From Aerococcus sanguinicola (GTDB lineage: Bacteria; Bacillota; Bacilli; Lactobacillales; Aerococcaceae), in assembly GCF_008726925.1 (NCBI RefSeq), contig NZ_VYWO01000011.1, positions 1-12,563 on the forward strand: a stretch of DNA of 12,563 nucleotides, given 5' to 3'. The position numbers and the translations under genes were made by a program. The notes beneath the pieces were generated by a model. The model saw nothing but the letters and a program-made list of their open reading frames with translations. It was not told where the DNA came from and did not search any database. Numbering within the stretch: position 1 is the first letter of the stretch; every line of letters begins with the position of its first letter. Shown here one piece after another: positions 6,078 to 12,563 of this stretch.

Positions 6078-8060
6078 ATGGAATTGCTTGATGACTTATT
6101 TGCCCTGTCGGGGATTGAATCGCCCCAGACCATCCGCGATAAAATGCATGAGATTGCACTGAGCGAAGAATTTGACCGGGCTTATGCTTACACTGGAGCA
6201 CTGGGGGCAGTCTATCATAAACGCTTCACACGCTTTGTGCTTTGGGCACCTCTGGCCCAGCAAGTGGATTTATTGGTTTTTAAAGATTTATATAGTGAAA
6301 TATACGATAGCTATCCGATGAAGCGGCAAAAGCAAGGGAGCTATGAGGCGAGTTTGGCCGGTGATTGCCACAATCTCGCTTATAGCTACCGGCTCTATTT
6401 TCCAGACGGGAGCTGTGTTTATTCCCAAGATCCTTATGCAAAGGCAGCAACGGTCAATAGTGGGCGATCGGTAGTTATCGATCCGACCACTGCCTATCCC
6501 GAGGCTTGGGAAGAGGACCAGGGACCGAGGCTAGCGCCTAGTGACGTTGTCATCTATGAAGCGAATATCCGTGATCTAACCGCAGCCCCCTCTTCTGGCG
6601 TTCGTTTTCCTGGTAAGTACTTGGGCTTAACTGAGTCTGGAACGACCAGTCCCCAGGGCTTGCCGACAGCTTTGGATTATTTAGCCGACTTAGGCGTTAG
6701 CCATGTCCAATTGATGCCTTTCTTCGACTTTGCAACGGTTGATGAGGAGCGGGAGAGCGCTCGCAATTATAATTGGGGCTATGACCCCCAGAATTATTTT
6801 CTGCCGGAGGGGTCTTATGCGACCGACCCCTATACCCCAGTGACCCGGCTTAAGGAGACCCGGCAGATGATCCAAGCCCTCCATCAGAAGGGGCTCGGGG
6901 TGATTATGGATGTGGTCTTCAACCATGTCTATGACGAGGAGAGCCACCCCTTGATGCTCACTGTCCCAGATTACTACCTGCGCTTCCACGCTTCCGGTCA
7001 CCCAGCTAATGGCTCAGGAGTTGGCAGCGAGCTGGCGACAGAGCGCCGGATGATGCGCCGCTATCTCTTAGATGCTATCCGCTATTGGGTGGAGGAATAC
7101 CATGTGGATGGTTTCCGTTTCGACCTGATGGGATTAATTGATGTAGAGACCATGCAGGCCGTTCGTCAGCTTGCCGACCAATTGGGACCTAATATTATTA
7201 TCCTAGGTGAGGGTTGGAATATGGGCCATTGCCTGGCAGACAAGGATAAGGCATGCTTGGAGAACGCTGCCCAGCTGGAGGGAATTTCTTTCTTTAATGA
7301 CCGCTTCCGTGATGCCTTGCGGGGTAATGACTTTGAAGAGGGCCATGACACAGGTTTTATTTCCAACAAAAAACACCTGGAATTTCAAATTGTCGAAAAT
7401 TTAAAAGGTAGTCAAACCCTGAATGGGGAGGACTATCACTTTCATGCACCGCAACAACTCATCCAGTACTGTGCGGTCCATGATAATTGGACCCTCTGGG
7501 ATAAGCTAGCTATTACCCGGGCCCATGAAGTGCCTGGTTTCCGCCGGCGCCGGCAATTGTTAGCTAATAGCTTGATTGCTTTAAGTGAGGGTATTCCCTT
7601 CTTCCACAGCGGTCAGGAATTCTTGCGGAGCAAATTGAATCTAAGGAATACCTACAATGCATCGGTTGAGATTAATGCTTTGGACTGGGAGCGTCGTGAT
7701 GAGGAGAGCGAAGCGGTTGCTTATTTTAAGGGCTTACTCAGCTACCGCAAGGCCCACGATGTTTTTCGCTTGGACAGCTTCGCAGCTATTTATGATCGCT
7801 TGGAATTTCTCCGGGCAGATTCCCAAATTATCTTGGGCCTCTACCAGGCCAATGACCGGCAAATCCTACTGGCCTGCAATGCTTCCAAGCAAAATCAGAG
7901 CGTCCATTTGCCTGAGGGCGATTGGAAGCTGCGAGCGAGTGAGGGACGTTTTTACTCGGATGATGAAATGGTCCAAAATTATCGCCAAGAAGCAGAGATT
8001 CCCTTCTTGACAGTGAGCATTTTTGAGCAAGTCAAGCAAGAGTTAACTGCCAACAAATAG
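6078..8060 (+). CDS. pulA: Type I pullulanase (alpha-1,6-glucan debranching enzyme, GH13)
   Basis: Cleaves alpha-1,6 branch links in pullulan, glycogen and maltodextrins. 660 residues from the ATG at 6078, chosen for its AAGGAG seven bases upstream. An in-frame ATG at 5967 would sit at the predicted transcription start with no ribosome site. Seen in order: a CBM48-like domain with the TGALGAVY and FVLWAPLAQQVDLLVF strands; the pullulanase signature YNWGYDP (about 231-237); GH13 region I DVVFNH (278-283); region II DGFRFDLMG with nucleophile Asp349; region III GEGW with acid/base Glu378; region IV VHDNWTLWD (His468, Asp469); and a C-terminal beta domain. No signal peptide is visible, so it probably acts in the cytoplasm on stored or imported glucans. 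It lacks the extra N-terminal domain of Bacillus AmyX-type enzymes. No sugar transport or glycogen genes are adjacent. Confidence 0.93.
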   Translation: MELLDDLFALSGIESPQTIRDKMHEIALSEEFDRAYAYTGALGAVYHKRFTRFVLWAPLAQQVDLLVFKDLYSEIYDSYPMKRQKQGSYEASLAGDCHNLAYSYRLYFPDGSCVYSQDPYAKAATVNSGRSVVIDPTTAYPEAWEEDQGPRLAPSDVVIYEANIRDLTAAPSSGVRFPGKYLGLTESGTTSPQGLPTALDYLADLGVSHVQLMPFFDFATVDEERESARNYNWGYDPQNYFLPEGSYATDPYTPVTRLKETRQMIQALHQKGLGVIMDVVFNHVYDEESHPLMLTVPDYYLRFHASGHPANGSGVGSELATERRMMRRYLLDAIRYWVEEYHVDGFRFDLMGLIDVETMQAVRQLADQLGPNIIILGEGWNMGHCLADKDKACLENAAQLEGISFFNDRFRDALRGNDFEEGHDTGFISNKKHLEFQIVENLKGSQTLNGEDYHFHAPQQLIQYCAVHDNWTLWDKLAITRAHEVPGFRRRRQLLANSLIALSEGIPFFHSGQEFLRSKLNLRNTYNASVEINALDWERRDEESEAVAYFKGLLSYRKAHDVFRLDSFAAIYDRLEFLRADSQIILGLYQANDRQILLACNASKQNQSVHLPEGDWKLRASEGRFYSDDEMVQNYRQEAEIPFLTVSIFEQVKQELTANK

Positions 8061-8074
8061 AAAGAAGAGAAGAA

Positions 8075-8118
8075 AAGCCCCTGCCTGAGATGTTTCTGAA
8101 GGCAGGGGCTTGCTTTTG
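8075..8118. terminator. Bidirectional terminator between pulA and the FUSC-type gene
   Basis: AAGCCCCTGCCT (8075-8086) is the perfect reverse complement of AGGCAGGGGCTT (8100-8111). A TTGCTTTT tail follows on the plus strand and a TTTTCTTCT tail on the minus strand, so it can serve both convergent genes. Confidence 0.88.
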
Positions 8119-8137
8119 GATTTTATAGCCTGTTAAC

Positions 8138-9244
8138 TTATTTTTCTATGCCTTTTAAGCTGTCGGCTTGGAACTTGTCTTCCACATGGTGGAGGTGGTA
8201 GCTGCGAACGAGCATGTTGAGTCGCATGAGACTTTCTTCATAGCGGATGATCGCGCTAGTGATTAGAATAATGGCATTGGACCGTTCGAGTTGTGAGGTG
8301 TCCGTTTCATTCTCAGAGAGGCGGGCGGCCTTGAACATATTATCGATCAGGTGTTGCCGGTATTGGGAAGTGGACTGGAAGAAGTTCACTTCAGTGGGAG
8401 AGATCCGGCCATCGAATTTAAGGAAGATCTGTTCATGAGCTGCACAGAGGGTTTCGATGCGTTCGCGAATCTCTAAGCGCAAGCTATCAGGCAATTCAAA
8501 GACCACATTGGTATGTTCGTGGAGGAGTCGGAGGAGGCGGGTTGCGTGGTTGAGCGCTTGGATGAAGCTTCGGATAATCACCAATTTACGCTTGAATTCT
8601 GTGATCCCTTTGCCCCGCCATACACGCTCTTCTTTTAGACGTTCGAAGAGCTCTTGGATGTGGTGGATCTTACGCCGGGCCCAGATGAGGTCCGAATTGA
8701 GCGTGGAGTATTCGCCATTCTTCCTGAGGATAGCCCTCAAGCGGATGCCAATTTCGGTATTAGTAGTGTTGATCTCATCATAGACGACGGCATCGTACTT
8801 AGGAGGTAAGATGAAGAGGTTAACCAGGAAGGCGATAATAACGCCAAGCAAACTTTCAATCACCCGCTTACTAGCGGTGAGGATAATCTCTTGGTCTGAA
8901 TCGAAGGGAGAGAGCATGATAATAACCACTGTCATCGCCGCAATGGAGATGGCATTGGACAACTTCATCGAATTCATTAAAACAATAAAAATAATCACCG
9001 TTAAACCAATAATGCCTGCATTGCGTCCAAAGAGGGTGGTCATTATGACGGCACAGAGCCCCCCCATGAAGGCCGCGATAATCCGATTCGACATTGATTC
9101 CCAAGTTTTACCAACCGATTGTTGCATGGTCAAAACGACAGTGAAGGCAGGCATTGTCGGGTCAATATGCGGCAAGAAAGTAGAAATAATAATAGCCAAC
9201 ATGACACCAATGCCTGTTTTGATCGTTCGGGCACCCAATTTCAT
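8138..9244 (-). CDS. Aromatic acid exporter / FUSC family membrane protein
   Basis: 368 residues. The first about 148 form several hydrophobic helices: roughly 7-24, 53-72, 77-91, 97-113 and 130-147. The pattern GARTIKTGIGVMLAIIIS at the start, and PAFTVVLTMQQSVGKTWESMSNRIIAAFMGG after the first helix, are typical of the Bacilli ArAE_1/FUSC-like family. The remaining about 220 residues form a long soluble, helical, charged domain. Proteins of this type are annotated as aromatic acid exporters, but their substrates are mostly unproven and I assign none. The AAAGGAG (9264-9258) lies 13 bases before the ATG, which is long, but no better start is in frame. The gene diverges from perR, so regulation by PerR is possible but not shown. 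Confidence 0.82.
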   Translation of the reverse strand: MKLGARTIKTGIGVMLAIIISTFLPHIDPTMPAFTVVLTMQQSVGKTWESMSNRIIAAFMGGLCAVIMTTLFGRNAGIIGLTVIIFIVLMNSMKLSNAISIAAMTVVIIMLSPFDSDQEIILTASKRVIESLLGVIIAFLVNLFILPPKYDAVVYDEINTTNTEIGIRLRAILRKNGEYSTLNSDLIWARRKIHHIQELFERLKEERVWRGKGITEFKRKLVIIRSFIQALNHATRLLRLLHEHTNVVFELPDSLRLEIRERIETLCAAHEQIFLKFDGRISPTEVNFFQSTSQYRQHLIDNMFKAARLSENETDTSQLERSNAIILITSAIIRYEESLMRLNMLVRSYHLHHVEDKFQADSLKGIEK

Positions 9245-9402
9245 TTTTCTTGTTTGTCTCCTTTACAGATAAATTATGAGAATTACTTTCCCTATAAGCT
9301 TACCATTGTTTGTTGGATAGTAAAGCCTTATTAGCTTCTTTTAGTATAAATTTTAGGGCTAAGACTAGCCTCCTCCATAAAGAAGAGGTATACTGAAATA
9401 GA

Positions 9403-9418
9403 ATGGAATAATTATAAT
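9403..9418 (+). promoter_or_regulatory. perR -10 element with an overlapping candidate PerR box
   Basis: TATAAT (9413-9418) is a perfect -10, though no good -35 is visible. Overlapping it, 9403-9417 reads ATGGAAT-A-ATTATAA, matching 11 of the 14 fixed positions of the Bacillus PerR box (TTATAAT-N-ATTATAA), with a perfect right half. Autorepression by PerR is known in Bacillus; here it is an inference from position and match. Confidence 0.4.
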
Positions 9419-9436
9419 GTGAGAGGAGGAAGAGAG

Positions 9437-9904
9437 ATGACACGTCCAGTGATGGATAATGAGAGCAAGTATGCGAAAACAATTACAGCCCTGCGTGAGC
9501 ATAAGGTGCGAATCACCCCCCAGCGGGAAGCTATTATTAAATACCTCATTGAAACCAAGGACCATCCCACAGCAGAGGACATCTTTAATGAGCTGTCGCC
9601 GCATTTTAAGAGCATGAGTTTGGCAACGGTCTATAATAATTTAAACCTCCTGACTCGGATGCACTTGGTACGTGAATTAAATTACGGGGACGATGCCAGC
9701 CATTTCGACTTCGATTTGGACCGCCATTATCATGTAATCTGTGAGCACTGCGGCCGTATAGTGGACCTTTACTACCCCATTCTCTATGAGTTGGAGAGTT
9801 ATGCTGCAGCCTATACGGGCTTCAAGGTCAATAACCATCGGCTAGAAATTTATGGCCTGTGTCAAGACTGCCAACTTGAACGTCAGGAAGCAGACTCCCA
9901 CTAA
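9437..9904 (+). CDS. perR: Peroxide-responsive repressor PerR (Fur family)
   Basis: 155 residues. PerR represses peroxide-defence genes when bound to Fe or Mn, and is inactivated by metal-catalysed histidine oxidation. The winged-helix DNA-binding part holds RITPQREAII and the recognition helix SLATVYNNLNLL. All five regulatory metal ligands of Bacillus PerR are present at a constant offset of six: His43, Asp91, His97, His99 and Asp110. The four structural zinc cysteines are Cys102, Cys105, Cys142 and Cys145. The run YGDDASHFDFDLDRHYHVICEHCG and the Asp at position 91 separate it from Fur and Zur. The ATG at 9437 is preceded by AGGAGG at seven bases, so I reject the in-frame GTG at 9419, which lies ahead of that site. 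It is divergent from the FUSC-type gene across 192 bases. No clear terminator follows; a repeat-rich region does. Confidence 0.92.
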   Translation: MTRPVMDNESKYAKTITALREHKVRITPQREAIIKYLIETKDHPTAEDIFNELSPHFKSMSLATVYNNLNLLTRMHLVRELNYGDDASHFDFDLDRHYHVICEHCGRIVDLYYPILYELESYAAAYTGFKVNNHRLEIYGLCQDCQLERQEADSH

Positions 9905-10042
9905 GCCATGCGCTTGGCGCCTGCTAGGATATGTTAATAGCCAATAAAAAGAGAGTGTGACAAAAGTCGGTTAGCCCTGAATCAGCTAGCGCATACTATA
10001 TCTGTAACTCGCTCCGCTTCGAACAGCTATAGCAACTGTCCG

Positions 10043-10083
10043 CGAACTATGAAAGAACCTGTCAAAGGTTCTTCCATAGTTCG
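10043..10083. repeat. Perfect-ended hairpin beside the inverted repeat unit
   Basis: CGAACTATG, AAGAACC, a seven-base loop, GGTTCTT and CATAGTTCG form a stem of 16 pairs with a single A-C mismatch. The eight-base word ATAGTTCG occurs again at 10250-10257 near the right end of the composite element, which may mark a duplication or old junction. Confidence 0.6.
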
Positions 10084-10088
10084 TAGTT

Positions 10089-10201
10089 GGGTTCACAAAG
10101 GCAAAAAGGGAGTGACTTCAGCAAAGTGGAACGATCGGCTAAAGCCGCTCTTATCCTCTTTGCCTCCAGTCATCCCTTTTTGGACGCCTTTGCTCACACC
10201 C
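10089..10201 (-). repeat. Structured hairpin repeat, inverted dispersed copy
   Basis: On the minus strand this 113-base unit is nearly identical in its middle to unit 1 after mutY. It shares the GGGATGACTGGAGGCAAAG segment, the GTTCCACTTTGCTGAAGT segment and the trailing AACTA. Its outer helix differs but still pairs: GCAAAGGC with GCCTTTGT, with GGGT/ACCC ends and GTGA/GA loop kept. The terminal hairpin carries one mismatch. It lies in sense orientation in the predicted 3' region of proC. Confidence 0.83.
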
Positions 10202-10266
10202 TGTACGAAGTGGATGTCAGGGCTGACTTTTGGAACACGTTTTTAAAGAATAGTTCGTATTTTATA

Positions 10267-10296
10267 AAGAGGCCGGGACTTTTGTCCCAGCCTCTT
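10267..10296. terminator. Inverted repeat, possible terminator for proC
   Basis: AAGAGGCCGGGAC, loop TTTT and GTCCCAGCCTCTT pair over 13 positions with one mismatch. On the minus strand it is followed by TATAAAAT, so termination of proC transcription is possible but the T-tract is poor. The GAGGCTGGGAC word is a frequent intergenic repeat in Firmicutes, to my memory. Confidence 0.45.
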
Positions 10297-10435
10297 CTAA
10301 ACTAGGCATGCTAGCCAAAGCTTTGATAAGTTTTTGTTGTCAGATGTGGACACTTGTTAGGGCTGCTCGAAGCCTAGCAAATCTACAGCTATTGAATGCC
10401 TGGGCTAGGCGATTTCTGTCATAGACTTTCTAGGC
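10297..10435. other. Gene-free spacer downstream of proC
   Basis: No coding signal is visible. The only structure noted is the inverted repeat GCCTAGC (10372-10378) with GCTAGGC (10404-10410), plus scattered CTAGGC words. There is no T-tract, so I do not call a terminator here. Confidence 0.4.
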
Positions 10436-11242
10436 TCAAGTGTTAGCCAGTTCTTTAGCCTTGTCGTAGCCAGCTAATAGACTTTCAATCATGGCTGTCC
10501 GCAGTCCCAGTGCTTCTGCTGCTTGTACTTCGGCGATGGTTGTGCCAGCGGGTGTACAGACCATATCCTTTAGTTGGCCAGGGTGGAGCTGGCTTTCCTG
10601 GGCCATTTGGGCTGCTCCAAGCATGGTCTGGCTGGCAAAATCATAAGCATCCTGCCGGCCCATCCCTGTTAAAACAGCAGCGTCAGCCATCGCCTCAAGC
10701 ATCATGTACATGAGAGCAGGGCCTGATCCAGATAAGGCTGTGACCGTATTTAACTGGTCCTCAGTCACGAAGCGGGCCTGGCCTAAACTTGAGAAGATGG
10801 CGTGGAGGCCTTGGCGGTCATCGGCATCCAAACGCTCATTGCAGACGATGCCAGCCATTCCGGCACCTACCTGGGCAGGGGTATTCGGCATGACACGAGC
10901 AAATTTTTGTTCAGAACCTAATAACTTGCTCGCACCCTCTAGGCTCAGACTAGTTGCAATCGAGACCAGTAAGCAAGTGGGGGAGAGACTTGCCTTGATT
11001 TCTTGAATCACCGCTTCAATATAAGCAGGTTTAAGGGCTAGGATAACATAATCCGCTCCTGCCACTGCCTCCTTGTTGTCTGTAAAGCAAGTAACAGAGT
11101 ATTGGTCAGAAAAAACTTTAAGTTGGTCAACTGCTTGGTCAGCTAGGCGTACCTCCATGCTTTGGAAGGGAGGATTTTCTAAGATCCCTTTAGCAATTGC
11201 ACCACCCATATTACCAGCACCGATAATAGAAATAATTGGCAT
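10436..11242 (-). CDS. proC: Pyrroline-5-carboxylate reductase
   Basis: Catalyses the last step of proline synthesis, reducing 1-pyrroline-5-carboxylate to L-proline with NAD(P)H in the cytosol. 268 residues, the usual family length. The Rossmann dinucleotide motif is IGAGNMGGAIAKG at the N-terminus (GAGNMG at 8-13). ALKP follows about residue 70, RVMPNTPAQVGAG spans 116-128, ALSGSGPALMYMMLEAMADA starts near 169, and the active-site region HPGQLKDMVCTPAGTTIAE lies at 220-238. The ATG has AAAAGGAG eight bases upstream. No proA or proB is adjacent, so it stands alone. It converges on perR across the repeat-rich region and diverges from the next gene. Confidence 0.95.
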   Translation of the reverse strand: MPIISIIGAGNMGGAIAKGILENPPFQSMEVRLADQAVDQLKVFSDQYSVTCFTDNKEAVAGADYVILALKPAYIEAVIQEIKASLSPTCLLVSIATSLSLEGASKLLGSEQKFARVMPNTPAQVGAGMAGIVCNERLDADDRQGLHAIFSSLGQARFVTEDQLNTVTALSGSGPALMYMMLEAMADAAVLTGMGRQDAYDFASQTMLGAAQMAQESQLHPGQLKDMVCTPAGTTIAEVQAAEALGLRTAMIESLLAGYDKAKELANT

Positions 11243-11268
11243 AGACTTGGCTCCTTTTATTTTTTAAT

Positions 11269-11277
11269 ATTATAGCA
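11269..11277 (-). promoter_or_regulatory. Extended -10 of the proC promoter
   Basis: On the minus strand TGC-TATAAT lies 27 bases before the proC ATG. The -35 is poor, as expected for an extended -10. The start region of the divergent gene overlaps this site. Confidence 0.5.
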
Positions 11278-11320
11278 TATTTCCTAGTCATTAAGTCGAG
11301 ATTCCAAGGAGGCCTAGCTA

Positions 11321-12115
11321 ATGTTTAGCTCAATCAAAAATTCCTTTAGCAAATTAGCAACTACTTATCTAGCTTTCCGCCATCGCTTGTCAATACTTAC
11401 AGCATCGCTTTTACTCTTAATAGTTAGCCTAATCCTCTGTCTTCCCTTTATTAGCACTTACCAAACTAAGGTGGACCAGGACCTCAGTCATGAATTTGAC
11501 CAATTAGAAGTTTATTTCACGGGCCAGACTAGTCCTCTACTCTCAGCTAATTCCTATGAGGATGGCTATTTTGAAGAAACTGATCAAGCCGGCCATGACC
11601 AGGTGAACGACTTAAACCTTTATTATTTTCCTAGTGGCCAGACCTTACAAAGGATTGAAGCCTCCGATCAATCCTATTTTGTTTTTCTGCCAGACCAGTA
11701 TTTTTACCGCCTAAAAGACGGTCAAGCTGGGCAGGGGGCCTATCCCATCCATTGGCAGGTCCCTACAAGTATGGATAGACTATTAGAAGATTTAAAAAGC
11801 TATAAAGAAGAAGAACAAGCCCAAAGTCGTTTTCTAACTCTGCTAGCCTTCCGACATCTCTACTTTGCTTTTATTGTCTTTGCCTATGCCTTTCTCAGCG
11901 CTAGCTATCTCAATCGAAGACGACGCACGGCTTTCTCAGCCTTGATGAATTTTGAAGATTGCTTGGCCTTAGTTAGTCTATCCACACTCCCTGCTTCTCT
12001 CTTAACACTGATTACAGCAGTCTTAACCAGGCAGCCAACGATCTTAGCGACTAGCTTTATAGTCTATGCTGTGTGCCTTTTAGCCGGTCAAATCAAATTA
12101 ATTTCAAAAAAATAA
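11321..12115 (+). CDS. Four-helix membrane protein, possibly DUF1189 family
   Basis: 264 residues, unassigned. One hydrophobic helix near the start (about 24-46) is followed by a hydrophilic region of about 125 residues rich in Asp, Gln and Tyr (about 47-170), probably extracytoplasmic. Three more hydrophobic helices follow near 172-196, 211-235 and 240-258, with a basic loop YLNRRRRT between the first two. A first helix, an outside domain, then a C-terminal bundle in about 260 residues is the layout of DUF1189 proteins, some annotated next to maltodextrin genes, but I cannot confirm the family. The start is supported by AAGGAGG (11307-11313) seven bases before ATG. The stop lies nine bases before the first ribosomal promoter -35, and I see no terminator between, so transcription may run into the rRNA operon. 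Confidence 0.6.
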   Translation: MFSSIKNSFSKLATTYLAFRHRLSILTASLLLLIVSLILCLPFISTYQTKVDQDLSHEFDQLEVYFTGQTSPLLSANSYEDGYFEETDQAGHDQVNDLNLYYFPSGQTLQRIEASDQSYFVFLPDQYFYRLKDGQAGQGAYPIHWQVPTSMDRLLEDLKSYKEEEQAQSRFLTLLAFRHLYFAFIVFAYAFLSASYLNRRRRTAFSALMNFEDCLALVSLSTLPASLLTLITAVLTRQPTILATSFIVYAVCLLAGQIKLISKK

Positions 12116-12124
12116 AAAAAGTCT

Positions 12125-12153
12125 TTGACAAAAGAAAGAATACTTGGTAAACT
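12125..12153 (+). promoter_or_regulatory. rRNA operon promoter P1
   Basis: A perfect -35 TTGACA (12125-12130), a 17-base spacer and -10 TAAACT (12148-12153). The predicted start is near 12160, at the base of a long hairpin. Confidence 0.75.
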
Positions 12154-12155
12154 AA

Positions 12156-12206
12156 TTTTTGTCGTTTGAGAGAGCGCAAGTCGCTAAAAAGCTCAAACAA
12201 CAAAAA
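12156..12206 (+). repeat. Hairpin between rRNA promoters P1 and P2
   Basis: TTTTTGT-C-GTTTGAG (12156-12170) pairs with CTCAAAC-A-ACAAAAA (12192-12206), 14 pairs and one mismatch, with AGCG/CGCT inside the loop. No T-tract follows on the plus strand, so it is not an ordinary terminator. It would form at the very 5' end of the P1 transcript. Confidence 0.6.
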
Positions 12207-12218
12207 ATAAAAAACTTG

Positions 12219-12247
12219 TTGACAAGACGGAAGCAAGTTGATATGAT
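12219..12247 (+). promoter_or_regulatory. rRNA operon promoter P2
   Basis: TTGACA (12219-12224), a 17-base spacer and TATGAT (12242-12247). The -35 sits inside CTTGT-TG-ACAAG. Confidence 0.8.
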
Positions 12248-12314
12248 AATTGAGTACTTCTCAGAAGGACTTAAAAGTTCTAATAAGAACAAAAAAACTT
12301 TTCTAAAAAAGTTG

Positions 12315-12344
12315 TTGACAAGCCTTTGAGAAATATGATATTAT
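12315..12344 (+). promoter_or_regulatory. rRNA operon promoter P3
   Basis: TTGACA (12315-12320), an 18-base spacer and TATTAT (12339-12344). The upstream part TAAAAAA(G)TTGTTGACAAG matches P2 almost exactly, suggesting that the two arose by duplication. A TATGAT as in P2 is also present but only 13 bases from the -35. Confidence 0.65.
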
Positions 12345-12519
12345 TAAATAGTCGCTTCAATGAGGCGACGAGATAGACCTTTGAAAACTGAACAAAGAAG
12401 ACGAACCAATTGTGTAGGGCATCAACTTCGAGTTGATGAACCAACAATTCAAACAATAAATAGTTGAGCAAACAACTATAAAAAGTCAGCAATAACGAGC
12501 TTATCAAAGCTCATGAATC
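12345..12519 (+). ncRNA. rRNA operon leader with boxA-like antitermination region
   Basis: Hairpin GTCGCTTC-AAT-GAGGCGAC (12351-12369) is followed by ACCTTTGAAAACTGAACAAA (12376-12395), the conserved segment found ahead of rRNA genes in Bacilli and including a boxA-like element. Then come hairpins AATTGT/ACAATT enclosing CATCAACT/AGTTGATG (12408-12449), TAGTTG/CAACTA (12461-12478), GAGCTT/AAGCTC (12497-12512) and TCATGAA/TTCATGA (12511-12527), the last two next to the 16S 5' end and so likely near processing sites. Confidence 0.75.
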
Positions 12520-12563
12520 TTTCATGAGAGTTTGATCCTGGCTCAGGACGAACGCTGGCGGCA
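12520..12563 (+). rRNA. rrs: 16S ribosomal RNA, 5' end only
   Basis: The universal AGAGTTTGATCCTGGCTCAG begins at 12527, followed by GACGAACGCTGGCGGC, typical of Firmicutes 16S rRNA. Counting back to E. coli position 1 puts the mature start near 12520. Only about 44 bases are inside the window, so genus cannot be read from it. Confidence 0.95.

Larger units (their letters stand above)
9949..10296. repeat. Composite inverted-repeat element between perR and proC
   Basis: Outer ends resemble each other inversely: GAG-TGTGACAAAAGTC (from 9953) and GACTTTTGTCCCAGCCTC (10277-10294). Inside, GTGT-GA-CAAAAGTC, bulge GGTT and AGCCCTGA (9955-9980) pair exactly with TCAGGGCT, GACTTTTG, GA and ACAC (10217-10238). 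This is the same helix, GA-loop, 8-pair helix, 4-base bulge plan as the mutY repeats. Enclosed are hairpin CTATATCTGT/ACAGCTATAG (9996-10032), hairpin CGAACTATG/CATAGTTCG (10043-10083) and one inverted repeat unit. No gene is seen in it. Confidence 0.65.

Noticed and set aside
10049..10305. Two overlapping plus-strand open frames of 65 and 72 codons between perR and proC
   Set aside because: They are the inverted repeat unit read in the antisense direction; part of the peptide (GVTSAKWNDRL) is shared with the frame in the mutY array because the DNA is repeated. No translation signals are seen.
12280..12507. 75-codon minus-strand frame in the rRNA leader
   Set aside because: It runs across P3, the boxA-like region and leader hairpins, all explained by the rRNA operon.

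Overview
The window looks like chromosomal DNA of a low-to-moderate GC Firmicute of the class Bacilli, most likely order Lactobacillales. The pointers are a PerR-type peroxide regulator with a complete set of metal ligands, a ComK-like competence regulator, a MutY without iron-sulfur cysteines (a variant I recall from lactic acid bacteria), a DUF402 nucleotide phosphatase, and a 16S rRNA start of typical Bacilli form at the right edge. An Aerococcus-like organism is my best guess but is not proven. There is no insertion sequence, prophage gene, tRNA or CRISPR array; this is housekeeping chromosome leading into a ribosomal RNA operon.

Layout from left to right: about 320 bases of AT-rich intergenic DNA with a promoter; a ComK-like regulator (+); a recX-mutY operon (+); a tandem array of three about 112-base hairpin repeats plus a truncated fourth, ending in a bidirectional terminator; a DUF402 phosphatase (-); a membrane-anchored protein with a degenerate SGNH-like domain and an Asn/Gln-rich tail (+); a type I pullulanase (+); an aromatic-acid-exporter/FUSC-type membrane protein (-); perR (+); a 530-base gene-free region with a second set of nested inverted repeats; proC (-); a multispanning membrane protein (+); and three stacked promoters, a leader and the first bases of a 16S rRNA gene (+).

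Few genes are functionally linked. recX and mutY are one base apart and share DNA-repair roles (RecA modulation, 8-oxoG:A repair). A competence regulator lies just upstream. perR and the FUSC-type transporter are divergent, with a candidate PerR box over the perR -10. Pullulanase stands alone behind a structured leader.

The most interesting material is the family of long structured repeats. Three tandem copies after mutY and one inverted copy between perR and proC share a fixed architecture: a GGGT/ACCC closing helix, a GTGA/GA internal loop, an 8-pair helix, a small bulge, a 13-15-pair helix, a GGA/GA loop and a terminal hairpin. Their stem sequences differ but stay complementary. A fifth, interrupted relative encloses the inverted copy. 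All lie between convergent genes, and the first copy supplies the stop codon of mutY.
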